Shown: positions 24,975 to 38,922 of the stretch, in pieces
How the letters are laid out: each line of letters begins with the position of its first letter
Numbering within the stretch: position 1 is the stretch's first letter
Assembly (NCBI GenBank): GCA_963377175.1
Contig: CAUJNA010003001.1
Span: 1,961,424 to 2,025,423, forward strand
DNA: 64,000 nt
From: Effrenium voratum
Taxonomy: Eukaryota; Sar; Dinophyceae; Suessiales; Symbiodiniaceae
Reading direction: 5' to 3'
Position numbers and translations under genes: made by a program
Notes under the pieces: model-generated
What the model was told of the DNA's origin: nothing
The model's input: the letters and a program-made list of their open reading frames with translations, nothing else
Databases searched by the model: none

Positions 24975-25448
24975 TCCGTCTGCAGGGCGCACGGTTTGGA
25001 AGTCGAGTTCACCGGCTTCACGATCACGGGCTTCAGCCCATGGCCGTACCTGGGATCGGTTTCGGTACGCATCCTAGGGCAAAATAAGAAAAGCCACACA
25101 TGAAGGGCTAATGTAGCTATATTGACACACAGGGTATGGAACCACATAGACGCATAAAAAGATAATATAGCTATACTCCGAATATTCCACAACAAATCCG
25201 CTTGGGCTAGTGGTTTGGGGGTAAACGGGTAAACTGGCAAAAACTTTCTTGGACTCAGTTCACCAGAAAAGTCAAGCCTAGGATGGCCGTAGGGCACATC
25301 TTCTCCACAAAGGTCTCTGCCTCCATGCGGCACTCCCTCGGGGCCTCGTGATACAACTCGCCTCGGTCTTCCGGCCGCTCGACGGGGAGTGGTGCGAAGC
25401 TGGAAGGGTTCTGAGGGTTGCTGTTGGGCGTGTTTAGGCCGCATTCAC
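24975..25448 (-). CDS. Candidate upstream exons of the SnoaL-like gene
   Basis: Two GC-rich open blocks preceded by AG|G lie just upstream of the SnoaL-like exons. One runs from 25448 to about 25280 and encodes a Pro/Glu-rich stretch including FAPLPVERPEDRGELYHEAP. The other runs from 25073 to about 24975 and encodes YGHGLKPVIVKPVNS, which might match the family's LYGY...VLFKPT block. Splice phases to the 24.3 kb exon could not be reconciled, so membership in that gene is a guess from position, strand and weak motif order. Confidence 0.35.
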
Positions 25449-27782
25449 CTGAGTCATAATCAAAACCCGGTATCAAAATGGTCTACCCAGAACCATGTAA
25501 AGAACTAAGAAGGTGGCCGCAACTATCTATGGCTGAGAGTCTCCCTTACTAACCTCCATCTACCCGGGGTTTGATTGTGGGACACCTGACGGTCTGTGGG
25601 GTTTGTCTCAACATTCGGGAACCCCCGAATAAGCAATTGAAACCCTGTGAAACCCTCTGAAAGTGGGTGCATCATTTTGAGACAAATCCAAGAGTCAAAA
25701 CTGAGCTCGGGCCCCCAATTCAAACAAACGGGTTTTCTGGTGAAAGCTTGATTGCTTGTGAACAAGTCCGTAGTGTAACACAATCAATCAAGCAACGCAT
25801 TGTAATTCTCAGGAAAGTCAGGGGACATGTTCCCCGAATTAAGAAAGTGGACTCTGGACTACTTGTCATTGAATCAAGACCTTTCAAGACCTTCCAATTA
25901 GCGTCCATGATAGGCTCTGAGGCGCGCATTACATATCCATCGTGCCTCGCTTTGGAGCAGCTTGACAATCAGTGGCTATCCATGGCCTGCCGTTCCGCAG
26001 CGATTCATACATGGAACAACTACAAACTTGCTGTCCAAACAAATTCACCCTGAAAACAATGCGGTGAACTACTAAACTACAGAAACAATCATAGTTCTGC
26101 TTGAATGTTCGCTTTAATTCCAAGATGACTTAAGCGTCGGATCCCGTAAAGGACCTTTCTCACGGCTTGAGCTCCTTCTACCCCCGGATCGGTGGAACCG
26201 CTCTCAGGCGCTTACTCAGTCGGAGGATGCCATCTGCCCAGGCCTCAGACTTCAAAGTTGGAGTTGGTACCCCTATTTCGCTGGCAAAAAACAACTGCTC
26301 AAGTCTTTCTCCAGGAGAAAACGAGAATCCGTCCCCAGATCCCCTGAGTGCAAAGGGAAACTAAAGGAAGTCTTGCCCAAGGATTTTGGGGGCTGCAAGT
26401 GAACCACTGGCCTGGTTTCACCCCGCCATATCCCCACGATTCAAACCGCCTGGAACCAATTCTCTGAAACCCTCCCTATCGAGACTGCCCCAAACCACGA
26501 TCGAGCCATCCTAGCTTTTCAGCCCAAAAGCATGGGGTTCCTCCATCTCCCTTTTTGGGCCTCCAAAAGTGCATCGATCGTTTCAAGTTTGTTTCAAAAA
26601 CAACTTTTCCTCCAAAAGTGCATCCATCGTTTCAAGTTACTTGAGTTGGGGAAAAGACACACACAAAAAAACAACTGCGAGCCGACCTTTTTTTGAAGAG
26701 GCGCGTGCACTGCCTCCACGCCCCGCCACGGAGGACTTCTTTTTAATTACTCTACAGCTCAGCATGGATCCCCCGATTTGGCAAATGGCAAATGGCAACT
26801 CATGCAACGTGCGGAAGCAAACTATGGGAAAGGGAATTCTTCTCAAGCTGTTGAGCAACAGAAACTATTACCTTGGCCAAGTGCTCCGCAAGCGTTGGTG
26901 ACTCGATTTTGTACCTAAAGCTAGGCTGTGAAAGAAGAACAGCCTTTCTTGGATGCGATCAATCCAAGGTTGCTGCTTGAATTGATTGTGGCGCATGCCC
27001 ATGGGCTTTGTCTGACCTAAAATGAATCCACACAGGTAGGGGACCTGGGTGGAGGAGGGAGCCCAAATAAGCCATAAATAAGGCCATGTATTAAGAAGGG
27101 CTTATTTGAGCTCCTCCCCCTCCCCTCCCTCCCCCCAAGTCCCCCATGATTCATGGGTTTTAGCTCGCTCGTTCTGCCCCCCCTCCTTCGATCGCTGAGC
27201 TGGTTGTTTCCGTGCCCCGGGAAATCCTCGCTGGACATCTGCCCCAAAGCCGCGAAAGCGCAGCACCCTCCCGCAGTGCCCCTGCGAAAGTCTCGGCTGT
27301 GACTTGTTGCAACTACCTTTCATTGCTGCCTGTCTTAAACAGAAAGTGCTTCCAGTTTCCACTACAAGGGGTGACCTGGAGGCACTATCATGTAAAACCC
27401 AGTAAGAAACCAGATTGCCGTCTAGAGTGGGAACTGGAAGCGACGGATGGTGTCCAGGGACCCTGAAATCATCTGAACGCCCATGTTCTGATTCTGACGT
27501 GGATGAACCTTGCGCATGACGTGATTGAAAGTCCGGCAGCCTGTGGCTCATGGAATCACACAGGGTTGTCGGCAAGCCTGCAAAAATGAACGCTTACAAA
27601 GCTGCCAAACGAAGGCCACTGACTTGCATGCCAGCGATCTGTCTGGAACTGAGCAAATCGAATGTCTCGCCAAGATCAACTCGCAGCTCGTGACCGCTCT
27701 CAGCATGGCCAACTCGCAGTACCTTATGGGGTGATTTGGTTCTGCGAAACACCTTGGGGTCTTGGATACACATTGCTGTAAA

Positions 27783-27880
27783 TGGCTGTGGGTCAAAACA
27801 TGTATCACAATGACACCTTGGTAAATGGAAACAAAGACTAAGCTGCGTAACCCCAGTTGTTTAATTTTGAGCCACACCCA
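27783..27880. mobile_element. Family B element, copy 3
   Basis: From TGGCTGTGGGTCAAAA to TTTTGAGCCACACCCA; core GGTAAATGGAAACAAAGACT. Diverged relatives lie at about 30490-30595, 34318-34385, 42718-42780 and 44932-44990. Confidence 0.78.
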
Positions 27881-29015
27881 AATCTGAGAAGAGGTGTATG
27901 GTGGATTCTCAAGGTTCTGCCACTTGACATCAATCCTGCCTAGCGTCGCCCTTTTGGTCAGAACAGCAGCTTGAAAGAACGAGGGGGGGTGTCCAAGTGT
28001 TGAGCAAACCTTCTGGAACTCCACCACACCTGCGCTTTAGTCAACCCTAGGGTGATCCAACATACCCTGCTGAGGGGGATCTCAGAAGCCGGCCCTGCCT
28101 CTCACATGTCTGACTCCAGATTGTCGCCCCTGCGCAGAATGTGTATTGGTGCCCCCGGGCAGCAATGTTCACTTAGGTGATAAAGGCGCTATCTGGAAGA
28201 AAAGGGCAATGCTTTTTTTTGGTGGGTACAAGGAGATCGAACAAACGGGTATGGATCAAAATTAAACCACCAGGGGACCGCAGGTTCTAGTCCTTGTTTC
28301 CATTTGCCAGGGCTTCATTTTGGGTACCTATTTTTACCACCGGCCAAAACATTTCATGAATTTAATGCTCTGCTTCGAGGGAGTGAAGCAGGTTGCAGGC
28401 GAATCATGTTTTCAGTGGCTGCTCGAATGGAACTCTTGGCTCCAGCTGAAGCGACTTCCCACACGTGGACCTGGTCGTGATGAAACGTGAGCAAATTGCC
28501 TAACGAGAGAATGGCGTCTCGTAGGTCTCCGACCTATTCCCCGTCCTTAGAATAGGGAGCCCCTTTTGTTTTGAGAATCATCCTCCGGCAGGTGCTCGGA
28601 AACGTGTACTTTGCTCCTTTGCTCCTTGGTTAGTTCCAGGGTCATCAATGTCTTGCCAGTTTCATCATTCCTGAAAGCTAGCCAAAGCAGGAACCGCACT
28701 GTAGGAGTTGCGTCATATGGAGTTGTCCGTGCATGGAAGCCTCCAACATGGGTGGTTTCTTCATGAAAACAACTGCGTGCTAAAAAAGAAGAGAGTTTGG
28801 AACAATCAATCACATCCCCTTCTGGTTTCCGTTTGGGATAATTGACAATCTTGTACCCTCAACAAAGACACACCCATATGTGTCATGGTGAAAACGTACA
28901 GTCATTGATCCACCGGAACATTTACCATGGTTGTCTAGCATCCACGGTTCATCTTCCCTACCCCTAGCAACGGCCTCTCTCACATGGGCGTTTCTCAGAA
29001 ACGGGGCCTAAAGAC

Positions 29016-29115
29016 TGGGCGGTCTGAACTGATCCCCTGCTAAAAGTTTAACTCGTGGGTTAAGCGGGATCCCCCCACGAACCAAAGACAAACCTGGAGC
29101 CGGACGGCTGGGAAC
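29016..29115. repeat. Family E element, copy 5
   Basis: GGTCTGAACTGATCCCCTGC to GGACGGCTGGGA, diverged. Confidence 0.68.
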
Positions 29116-30056
29116 AGGGTCCACTATTTGGGTTTGTGTCAACACAGGACCAAAGTCCCTGGCTTTCCTTTGGTTTCGCGAAACAAATACCAGCCAAAAA
29201 CTGGTATCACAAAACATGTACATGTTTAAAACCTACAAATGCTTTGTTTGTTTTGTGGGAGGGGAGGGAGGGGAGGACTCCCAAAACGGGTACCTCCCCC
29301 CGCCATGGGAAGGAAAATGGGAAAAACAGATAGCAGGTCCCAGTTCCGCCTCCCTGGCGTGGAGACCGACGCCTCCTGGCCGGAAGGCTGTGAAACCGAA
29401 AGAGCGGTCGCCTCTCCAGACCTATGTGCTATGCTTTGTCTTTTCTGTCTTTTAAGAACATGGGGGAAAAACACACCATTTTCCAGCCACCATGTGCTAT
29501 GGTATGCTAGTGTTTAAAGGAAATGGGGAAAAACAACACGCCCGAAATTCCAGCCATCCCGGCTGTCAATTGGGTCAAGTGACTTGGCAGAAACCCAGGT
29601 TGACACTAGGATCAAGATTTACCCAGACCTTTTTTTTGCTTTTTTCGTCTGTGTGTGTTGCTTTTGGTCGCGGGCTCTTAAAGTGTGGCTGGTTTGTGGT
29701 GGTTTGAGCCAAGCGCTGCCGCGAACTTAGAACTGACGCTGTGAATGGAACAAAAATGAACAAAACAACAACACAAGCTGGAAAACGCGAGAATATGCGA
29801 GAATCGGGGAACATGAGCTTCATCAACCAAAAAAACAGTTCAGACCCAGGTCTCAGATTCTGGGACCACCTGCCCAATGGGTTTTCTATGTGTCTTCTTC
29901 TTGGCGCTTTTAAGGCTATTTTGTTTTTCTCCATACCCCGTGATGCTGATGCAGATGCACATTCTTCCATGCTTGGCTGGCAGCTGCTTATTCCCATGAA
30001 ACAATTGCACGCTCAGAGCAACGTCTTCCATCTCAAAACAAAAATACAACATGTTG

Positions 30057-30256
30057 GGTTTCCTGTTGGTTTCCCCGTAAACCAACCCCAACAAAAAGAA
30101 ACGACATGAAAGTTGTCCTGTTGGTTTAGCCAACCTGTTGGTTTCCCCATGAACCAACCCCAACAAACAGAAAACAAACGGCATGAACATTGTCCTCTTG
30201 GTTTCCCTGTCAACCAACCTGTTGGCTTTCCCCGGAAGCCGACCCCAACAAAAACG
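30057..30256. repeat. About 65-75-bp imperfect tandem repeat, 3 copies
   Basis: Copies share TGTTGGTTTCCCC...AACCAACCCCAACAAAAA. Each is itself partly palindromic (GGTTTCCCCGTAAACC), suggesting nested copies of one small inverted-repeat element. Confidence 0.7.
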
Positions 30257-31158
30257 GGGGAGCCCTCAAACCAAAACAAACCGACCCAACCAGCCGAGCC
30301 CAGCTTCGCGGAGACAGGCCTCCTCCGGCTCCGCTTTGGCCCGGGGCGTCTGCGGCGCGCCTGACGAAAGCGAGCTTCGGGAGGGGGCTGGATAAAGGTA
30401 ACATGGATGTGGCACAACATGAATATTAAACATGAATGATAGAAAAAACAAAAAACATAACCCAACATGACCACTAAAATGTGTGGGTTTCTGCATGGGT
30501 GTGTCCAAAATGGGTTTCCCTGATACTTGGAAAGGAAGGCGGAAGCCTGCGGTTTGCCCCAGCTGTTTACTTGTGAGCCACACCCACATGTTCGCCTTAC
30601 ATGTTCGCCTGGGGAAGGGCAGTCATCCATGGCCTGAAAAAGCGCGGGGCGCTTTGTGCCACCCTGTTACAGATTCCAGAGATGGCTTAAAGCTGAGGAC
30701 CTAAACCTGGCGTCTAAACACGCAGAATGATCTTCTGGCATTCCCTTCACTCGATTTTGCAAACATATCCATGGGCAACCACTTGGCTTCCCGCACTCAG
30801 AAGAATCCAAAACCGGGCACCGTCTCAGGGGCCCTTTGGCTCGGATCCATCCCGCTTACCCCCGCCCGCAGAGCGCCCCGTTTCTGGGGGGTTCAGGGAA
30901 ACCGCCGGAACCGGCGGGTTCCTGTCTCACAAACCCAAATGGAACCAGAAACCAGAGGCGACCCCTACCTTCCCCTACCTTGGAACCATAAACCATGCAG
31001 AGGCGACCCCATTGTTACATGCCCAGAGGAAACATCCGCAAACCGAAGATCTCCATCGCATCCATCCCGTCCCGAGCCCAAGCTCAACGCCTGCGCCCGG
31101 CAGGCATGGAGCTCCTTCCGAGATCTCTGCCTCACGCCGCGAACGGTCTTGTGTTCAC

Positions 31159-31279
31159 GTGGCCATGCGTCAAACCCGAAACTGTAGTGAACATCCCAAT
31201 CCCCACATTAATAGGTTCTAAAATGGGTGGTGAATTCACCTACCAACCAAAATGGTACCATTGGTTTTGCCCCACAGCC
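31159..31279. mobile_element. Family C inverted-repeat element, copy 1
   Basis: Ends GTGGCCATGCGTCAAA and TTTTGCCCCACAGCCAC; core GGTGGTGAATTCACCTACC. Confidence 0.8.
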
Positions 31280-33758
31280 ACGCTTGTTGGGTTCGGAGCG
31301 TCTTTTTTTGTGGGGAGGGAGTGTTGTGCGTGCAGTGGATGTCCGACCAATGGGGGGGAACGTGTCTGACGCAAACTTGCCACTGCCTGACGATCAGAAC
31401 CTCCACAAACATGCAGCAAGGTAGCCAGGTAGCAAGGTACACCCTCCTTGTTTTGTGGGTTCCAGCAGAGACGCAGTGGATCTAAACGTCGTGGTTTGGA
31501 GTTTTATATTCAGTTTCTTGTCGGGTGCATTCACAGAAACAAACAAAGACAACTGGCACATGTAGCATGAAAGACCTATGCCGGTCATCTCTACTTGGTT
31601 GGTACAGGTGGGTGCAATCAATCCAACAATTCCAACAATTCATGAGAAGCTTCACTTGGTTCATGTGGATGCATTCATAGCAACAAGTAAGACACCTTTC
31701 AATCTGTCAAGTTATTGATTGTTTCGTGCATTTTTTTTTTGCCCCCAGAAAACCTCCCAACACCAAACCACCCGTCCAAACCACCAAATATGAGCGTAAT
31801 CTGAAATAATGTCAAATGAAACCTGCCACATAACCTACAAATAACGAGGCACTACGAAATTCTTGCTAGATATTTTCCCAAGCCTCCGGTGGACATAAGG
31901 GGAGACATTTGCGCCCTTTCTTGGTAGTTGACTTTGGATGGAAACGGGGTCGCTGGATGTCCACTCCAAAAGTTGCAATGGCCCCGGCGTCCATTGAAAC
32001 AGTCGCCACTATTGAAGGTTCCAAAAAGGGAAATGGATAAACGCGTGTGGAAATCCCCTCTAAGAAGGCTGGAACTGGGAAAAAACAGATGCTATAACCA
32101 CTAGCCACCGAAGTTCTGGGCTCCATGTCTGAAGGCAAAAAGTTGGAAAAGTGTTGGGTTATGCGTCAAACAGAAAAAAACAAAAAAAAAAGGATACCCT
32201 CAAAGGATGCCCTCAAAAAGGATACCCTCAACCAACCGCACGGAGGTCTGGGCTTTGAGGTGGCGCGACCAAAGCCTTGACCAAAGCGGCCAGGCGTGTC
32301 AAAACTACCCCACCCCTGTTTGTCCCTGGCACATGTTTGGACATCGCGCCACAGCTTTGGACAAACACCCCGCAGATTTCTTAAAGGGGGCCAATCCCTT
32401 CCAAATCCTTCAGAAAGGCCAGCGGGGCACTGGGACTATTGAGCAACCCGGAATCCCGCCAGCCTCGCCGCGCAAAGCCAGCGACAATCCCCGCAAGCGC
32501 CTGGCTGGCAAAAGCGCAGCAAGGGTTTCCGCCCGATGTCAGAAATACTGTGTATGGACAAAATTCTGCACCACTTTGAAACCATGTGGAATCATGGTTT
32601 GTTGGTATTTACCGAAAAGTTATTGTTTCAGGGTTTCTTTTAGGTGGTGCAGGATCTCGTCCATCCACAGTATCATAGCCCCTTTGGTGGATCCCCCGAA
32701 ACACACGACTCCCTTGCCAAGAACTGAGATTGGCGTGTTTGGGGGGAGTGTGGGTTGGGGGGGCAGGGGAAGGAGCAGTTTTGTGGAGATAAGTCCATCT
32801 CTTTGTGGCATGTCCCAAACGGCTGCAACAGCAGACCCTCCTGGAAACTGTTTGAGTTTCCTAGTCTAGGGATTGCGACGCACCCGGCAAACAAACGTCC
32901 TGATGGAAGTACGTGTCTACCTTAGGTTGGGGTGCTGTAGGCAGCGTGTCGTGTTCTTGTATGAGCCTCTTGATGTCAGCCCTTCAAGCCTTGCAATGGT
33001 TGCCTAGGTTGTCCGCTGGGGGATTGACTGCCATTCCAGGCTTCCCGAGCAACTCGTGCTAGATTCCCTAAACATGCATAATCGCCCCGAACTCGCGCTA
33101 GATTGCTACAAACTAATCATCACCAGCGCAACTTGTGCTATAGGTTCCCTGCCAAACACTAGAGATTCACAAGCACCTCAGCTTGTGTCAGAAGTTATCC
33201 TGGAAAGCTCCAAAGCATCGCCACCAACTCCGCGCATTGGACAAACCCGCTCCAATCGCGGCACACTTCTCCTGTAGAGCTCGTTGTGCTCGGCAGTCTG
33301 TGGCTCAGAAGAATGAAGTGCCTCACTTTTGGCAGACCTTTGGTCCCTCCAATCCTTGCTGGGGTAAGAAAGGAACAAACACAGAAGCGGGCAATATGGG
33401 TCCATTTGTTTCTTTGAAGGTTCCTTTCAGTCGGTGTTCAGGAAAACCAAAGGGAAGCCAAAGGGAAGCCTCCCATATCGAGAAGAAACAAAGCCAACAC
33501 CACGCCAGTATACAAACAAGCAAGCAAACATACAAACAAGCAAGCACACAACCATACACACACACACAGAACATGCATAAAGGCGTGCTCCCAAAACCTG
33601 CAGGCATTAAATTCGGTCCCTGGAACAGCACAAAAGGACGTGAAGTCTTTGCTGAACATGGTCTGACCCGAAACCATGGGTGGTGGGGTTGGGGGGGGGG
33701 TTGGCAACGCTTGTGATCATTCGGTTGAGGTTCGGAGTAACCCTGACAAATGTCAGCC

Positions 33759-33853
33759 TACCCCCAGTGAACATGCCAATCCCAACTAAAATAGACTAAA
33801 GTGGGTGGTGCACCTATCCGAAAATGGTACCATTGGCTTCGAACCATGGCCAG
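33759..33853. mobile_element. Family C element, copy 2, left end lost
   Basis: Shares ACCCCCAGTGAACAT and AAAATGGTACCATTGG with the other copies. Confidence 0.7.
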
Positions 33854-34807
33854 TTGAAGAGGGGATGCACCCTCAGTCCCACAGCTGGGGCTGCGGCCGT
33901 GGGTGTTGCCGGCAACGCCGAGTCCTGCGTGGAAAACAAATAAAGAGTGGCGCAGCCTTTGTACACCTTGCCCAAAATGGGTTGCTTGAGTGGTTTGGTG
34001 CTGCGTTCCCGTCTAGTTTCAACAGAATCGGGGGGCTCGAATTCCAGTCTAAAGCACCGGGGATAAGCTGATTTTCGGATCATGCGCGCATACGGATTCT
34101 AGGTTTGGCTAGGGGGTGGGGGTCAAAAAAGAATCAAGGCACCTGCCAGCACCCGCCAACAACTGTTTTTTCCCATGTCCAAAGTCCCAAGTACCGTCCA
34201 AAAAGCAGCTGTTGGGGGGTGCTGGTGTTGAAGTGTATTTGTTTGCCCCACTGTTTAAGAGGAATCCGTCTTCAAAACCGACCACCCGCAGGAAACCTCG
34301 ATGCTTTCGTCTGAAGCGGGTGTGGGTCAAAAATTTGGGTAAAACCTGCTGGTTGATTTTGACTCATACCCATGTGAGAAATCTACACATTGAACTCCCA
34401 TCCAACTGGCGGTGCCATTTTTTGGGCCTCAAAGACACACAAACCTTGCCAGCTTGTCCTTGCAACGGCCCAGAAGAGTCCGAGTTCTTGGATCAAGTTT
34501 TGACCTGAATCACTCATGCCTTGTGTCCATATCGTAGAGAACAATCTTTCTGCCGCTCAGAACCCATCAGGATCACTGGACTTCGCATAAGGTCCCAAAT
34601 TCAAATTCCAACAGCCCTAAGCCTCATGGGGCTTGGTACGCAGAACCCGGGATCTGGGAGAGGAAATAGGGACGTTGCAACATATGCCGCCCTGGAATCT
34701 GTTCGACCCGAAGAAGGTCTTCAAGGCTTGAGGGAAACCCTTCGAAACGCTTGGCTGCCCTTGGTTTCCTTCAAAATGACCTCAAACAGGGTACAAGGGT
34801 ACCTTCG

Positions 34808-34839
<32 letters not shown>
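34808..34839. repeat. 32-base poly(A) run
   Basis: Uninterrupted A run on the + strand. It keeps a 215-codon plus frame open as poly-Lys. No retroposon body was recognised upstream. Confidence 0.95.
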
Positions 34840-34840
<1 letters not shown>

Positions 34841-35092
34841 GCTCATTTTGTCCACCCATGCTCATAGCTGCGTCCAGCGCCTTCTTGTCGAGGGCCAAAG
34901 CACGCTCCACCAGCGTGTAAAGGTGCTGATACCTCCAGAAGCGAGAAAGACTCATGACTCAGTTGGTTTTGCACTTGACACGATCATCGCCCAACCCACA
35001 CTAAAATGGTTCCATAAGAGAAACACTGTCATTATGAGTGAGTCACGGTCGGCCTACGTGAATCTTCCAGATTCTCAGTCCTCCCCGCACAC

Positions 35093-38000
35093 CCTCGGGC
35101 CGCGCACGCATTGGCGGCTCGCTCCGATGCGCGCCGGTGCCTCACTTGCGACATGCTCGAAGCGGTAAAAACTAAATGTTCGGACTTCTATTCCGGCCAC
35201 ACGAAGAGTCAGTTGGAGCACTTTGAAAAAAACCTGAAAACAAAAACTGCCCTGTCCCCACTTTCTTCCAGCCACCAATATAGCAATCATAGTAGGCAAT
35301 TGAGGTTTCTTACCTCTAGGTTTTACATGATGGTTTCCTCTAGCCACCTAAAGAAGTGGTAACTGGAAGCACTGGGCTTTGAACAATTGGGTTACACCTG
35401 GCCATGGGTCAGAATCTCGTACCCCCAGTGAACATCGCAATCCGCACTAAAATAGGTTCTAAAATTGGTGGTGAATTCCCCTACCAACCAAATGGGATCC
35501 CAAAGCGGTTTTGACAACCACAGCCACCTGACTCTCTGAAAGATTTCAACCCAGCGAGATCCACTTGAGGCCCGGGCGCACGGGCCATCCTCTGCTCCTG
35601 GATGGATCGGGGGGGGGGGGGGGAGACCCTGGCTTTGTCGACCTCCGGGGTCCATGAGCCAAACGTGCAATGGAGGTGAGGGTAGAAAGTTGGTCCCTAG
35701 ACAAGGAAAACAAGAGGACAACCGATGTGTTTCTCCCTTTGCTCATTTTGGTCAAAGGCCCATCCCCAGTGTGGGTCCTCATTTGCCCCACCTGGATGCT
35801 TCTCAGAACTCAGAAAACCTTTCCTGGGTTGCTGTTTTGGGGGCGGCTTTGGGTGGTACAAATCATCCACCTACAACTAGTGCAGTACTCAACGTCCATC
35901 CGCAAAATTGATTCAAAAGGGTTCCCAACATTGAAAACATGGCGGTCCTCTCCGTCCTCTTGCCATCTTCTGCCCAGTAGCAGGAACAAAAAGAGTCTAT
36001 GATGTGTTTGAAGGAATTCGGCTCTCAAGTGTGATGCTAGCAGAATCTAGTGCAAAAGGACAGAAACATCCAGCCCAATCCACGGATAGTCGCTCTGTTT
36101 TGGATGGCCACTTGAACGTTGTGTTATCCACATTTCAATTTACTGCTCCCGCATTCTTCTCATTCTGATAAATACCAATACGAGACCCGTGCAATCCAGT
36201 ATCGCAGAAAAGACTCAACTATTTATATGTACAGTCCTGATCATATGGAAGCTGATTCTTTGCGAGGCCAATCCATCATTTGCGGGAAGCCCCTAAGGAA
36301 AGCCTTCCTGAGTTACAGTCAAAGTCTAAAGGCTACAGGCAGCCACACGGATTTGTCTGGTTCAGACCGGCCCCTAACCTTTACCTACCTGCATTGGTCA
36401 TCTCAGGAAAAAATGCCAACCCTCGGTGTGGTAGCAAACACCTTGTTTTTGGCAGCCCACAAACAATGAGCAGAACCAAACATCCTGAAACATGCCAACA
36501 ACAGTGAAGAACGCCTGGTATGCACCGGGTGTCTCATTGGATTCCGCCAATCCGATGCGGGCTCGTTCCTTGTCGTCACCCTCGCCTGGCATCGACTCGA
36601 TCCGATCGAGGCTCCGACTTGTTGCCATGGTGCACATGGGAAACCAGCGACCCTGAAACCATTGGGTATGTGGATTTCTCGTCTTTACCGGGATACCTAT
36701 AGGTTTTGAAGGGAAACCAAAAGGACACTAACCGATTTGGAGGGGGGGGGGGGCGGGCCCGGAAAATAACAATAATAACAGAAACACATTGGACCCTCCC
36801 CCAAACGGTCACCACAAATTGGAAGACAGTTTTAGTAGCGGTGGATCTAAATCCTCATCATTGACTGTTGGTGGGCACGGGCAGTCCAAAGTGTCAAAAC
36901 AGGAGACCCCACAAATGGTAGTGTCGGTTTCCTGTAAAACCAACCTGAACACAGTACCCTCAAAACACGCACACCCCAAGTTGCGAAAGCTGACGGAAGG
37001 GTTTTGGAAGACAACGCCAAATGCTTGAGCTCCAAGCATGGACGGGGAGTCAAACCTGTGATGCACACGCAACCGACTGCCTTCCACATCTTCAACCCCT
37101 CCCCGTTCCTTGTGCCAGTGTTTGTCTCAAGGTATTTGTGGAAGCCGTGTGGTTGTGAAGTGTCTGGCTTTACCTGGGGTTCCGTGTTGACCATCCAAAA
37201 GGGATCCACCAACTCGCTTCCTGAACGGCCAGTGGACGGCCCAAAACCAAGTCTAAAACACCTGTGGGAGGGTACCAGCTTCCTCTTATATGGACCCCCT
37301 GTGAGTATTTGCCAAAAGAAGTCCAGAAACTCGTTGGAACGGAGCGCACACACCGATCGTTTCCCAGGCGGCCAACGTCTCTCGCCTCTTCGCGGCGTCA
37401 TGGGCGTCATGGGCGGTCTTCTTCCCGGCGTACGCGGTTCCGACGGGGTCCTCAGAGTGCAATGCCACGAAAACTCGGATTGGGTCGGCTGAGTTGGTCC
37501 GGAAAACTGTCCCTACAAATTCCACCATCCAGGGGGGATTGTTCCTTTCCAATTTGTTTGGGCGTGCTTGTCTTTAAAGGATCTCACAAAGAAGGAGGCA
37601 CCCTTTTCAGATCCCCTGGCCATCTGTCACCCGCAATTCTGCCCAGTGTCTAAATAAAAGCAGGTCCACAATGCTAAGAATCCTGGCCGCAAGTCGCGAA
37701 GCGCCAAACCTCTTAGCGTGAAATCGATCCGGTTTGCATGGTCCAGCTCCGTAGCTGAAGACCCAGGTGGCTTTTCGAATTAAGTCAGAAGCCCAGTGGA
37801 ATTCCAGGAAAATCCACGCCTTCCACTGTTTTCTTGGCTGATCTCAAAGGAAAACCCGATGGGCACCTGAGAAGCAGCCCTCCTGGCTGCCAGGCATTAA
37901 GGCTCACCGCATTCTATGATAAAATCAAATCAACCACTTAAGAGCGCCGATTTGTGTTTTTCGGCTGCCCGGGAACCTGCCGTCTTAGCTAAACATCGCA

Positions 38001-38165
38001 CACTGTACACGTGCTGAAAACATCAGCTCCGCGGGAATTCGTGGCCGTCTCAGTGGCTTACGAGCCCTTGCTGCACAGCTCGTATCGCAGCCCAAGGCGA
38101 ACTGGCACTCTGCTCATTCGTTCATCGGCGCGGCGATCTGCTCCGATGACCGTGTTGGGGCGCGC
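35093..38165 (-). CDS. Unrecognised gene, three exons downstream of the glycosyltransferase
   Basis: The exons are 38165-38067 (33 codons, phase 0-0), 37450-37386 (phase 0-2) and 35140-35093 (phase 2 in). They are phase-compatible, GC-rich and AG|G-flanked. The first encodes GADRRADERMSRVPVRLGLR, the second DPVGTAYAGKKTAHDAHDAA, the third an Arg/Ala-rich helix. No domain is recognised. The first exon lies 0.76 kb past the glycosyltransferase stop on the same strand, so this could be the next gene of a one-way tandem. The donor after the first exon reads AAG|GG or AAGG|GC and is unclear. Support is reading frame and composition only. Confidence 0.4.
35398..35525. mobile_element. Family C element, copy 3
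   Basis: From TGGCCATGGGTCAGAATC to GGTTTTGACAACCACAGCCAC. Confidence 0.8.
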
Positions 38166-38922
38166 CTTGGGGTGGTGTTCATGAAAAACAACCATTTTAA
38201 GGAACCCCTTTGGTTGGTCCAAAGGGACACAGGGCGCTGCCCTCAAAAAAGGACACTCCTCTCCAACTAGGGGAAACCGAACCATGAGGGTCACTGGGCG
38301 CTTCGCAAAATTGAAGACCAATGGCTCCAGGTGGTTGGCGTCCTTCGGGCTTCCCGTTCATATCCCAAAACGCCAAAACGTATATACCCCATAGTGGGAA
38401 CCCCGGATTCACGCCCTGCGGAGCAAGGGGAGTTTCCTTTTTTGTGAACATTCGAATCACCCCCTTCTTAACCAGCACCCGGGTCCCAACTGCTCTTTGG
38501 ACAGTAAGGAGATGTTGGACATTGCAAAAGCAGTTGAGGGGGGGGGTACTGGAAAAGGATGAGTTTCTCACTTCCTGGGTGGATTCGCCAAAAACCAGCT
38601 CCCAAACTTTTGGTCTACTACTACAAAATGGCAACACCAAACCCAAGTGACATCCAGCCCGAGGCCCGGCACGGGAGTGAAGCTGATTGCCCCTTTTCTG
38701 ACACAGACCCTGGGGTTCCCCCCCTATGAAAAGAATAATTCGGTAAATTGCGGTTCTATGAACCCAACCATTGTTTTACTGGTGGTAGAACCCCAGACCC
38801 TTACCCCTTAAAACTCCAAGCCCTGGGGAAGTTAATCTCTTACAGACATATAGCCCATGTTACCCCCAAAAAGTTGAAGAGTTGTGTTTGTAAGAGGTAA
38901 GGAACCCACAGACCCGAGCGGC

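Larger units (their letters stand above)
25460..35090. other. About 9.6 kb with no supported gene
   Basis: Apart from the listed repeats I see only isolated short exon-like blocks, such as plus 27560-27730 (GTEQIECLAKINSQLVTA), minus 30380-30290 and plus 32280-32560. None has neighbours in phase. It is probably intergenic or intronic. Confidence 0.45.

Noticed and set aside
32207..32869. 220-codon plus frame
   Set aside because: No recognisable domain, no neighbours in phase, and against the strand of all supported genes.
34521..35168. 215-codon plus frame
   Set aside because: Held open by the 32-base poly(A) run, which would encode poly-Lys.
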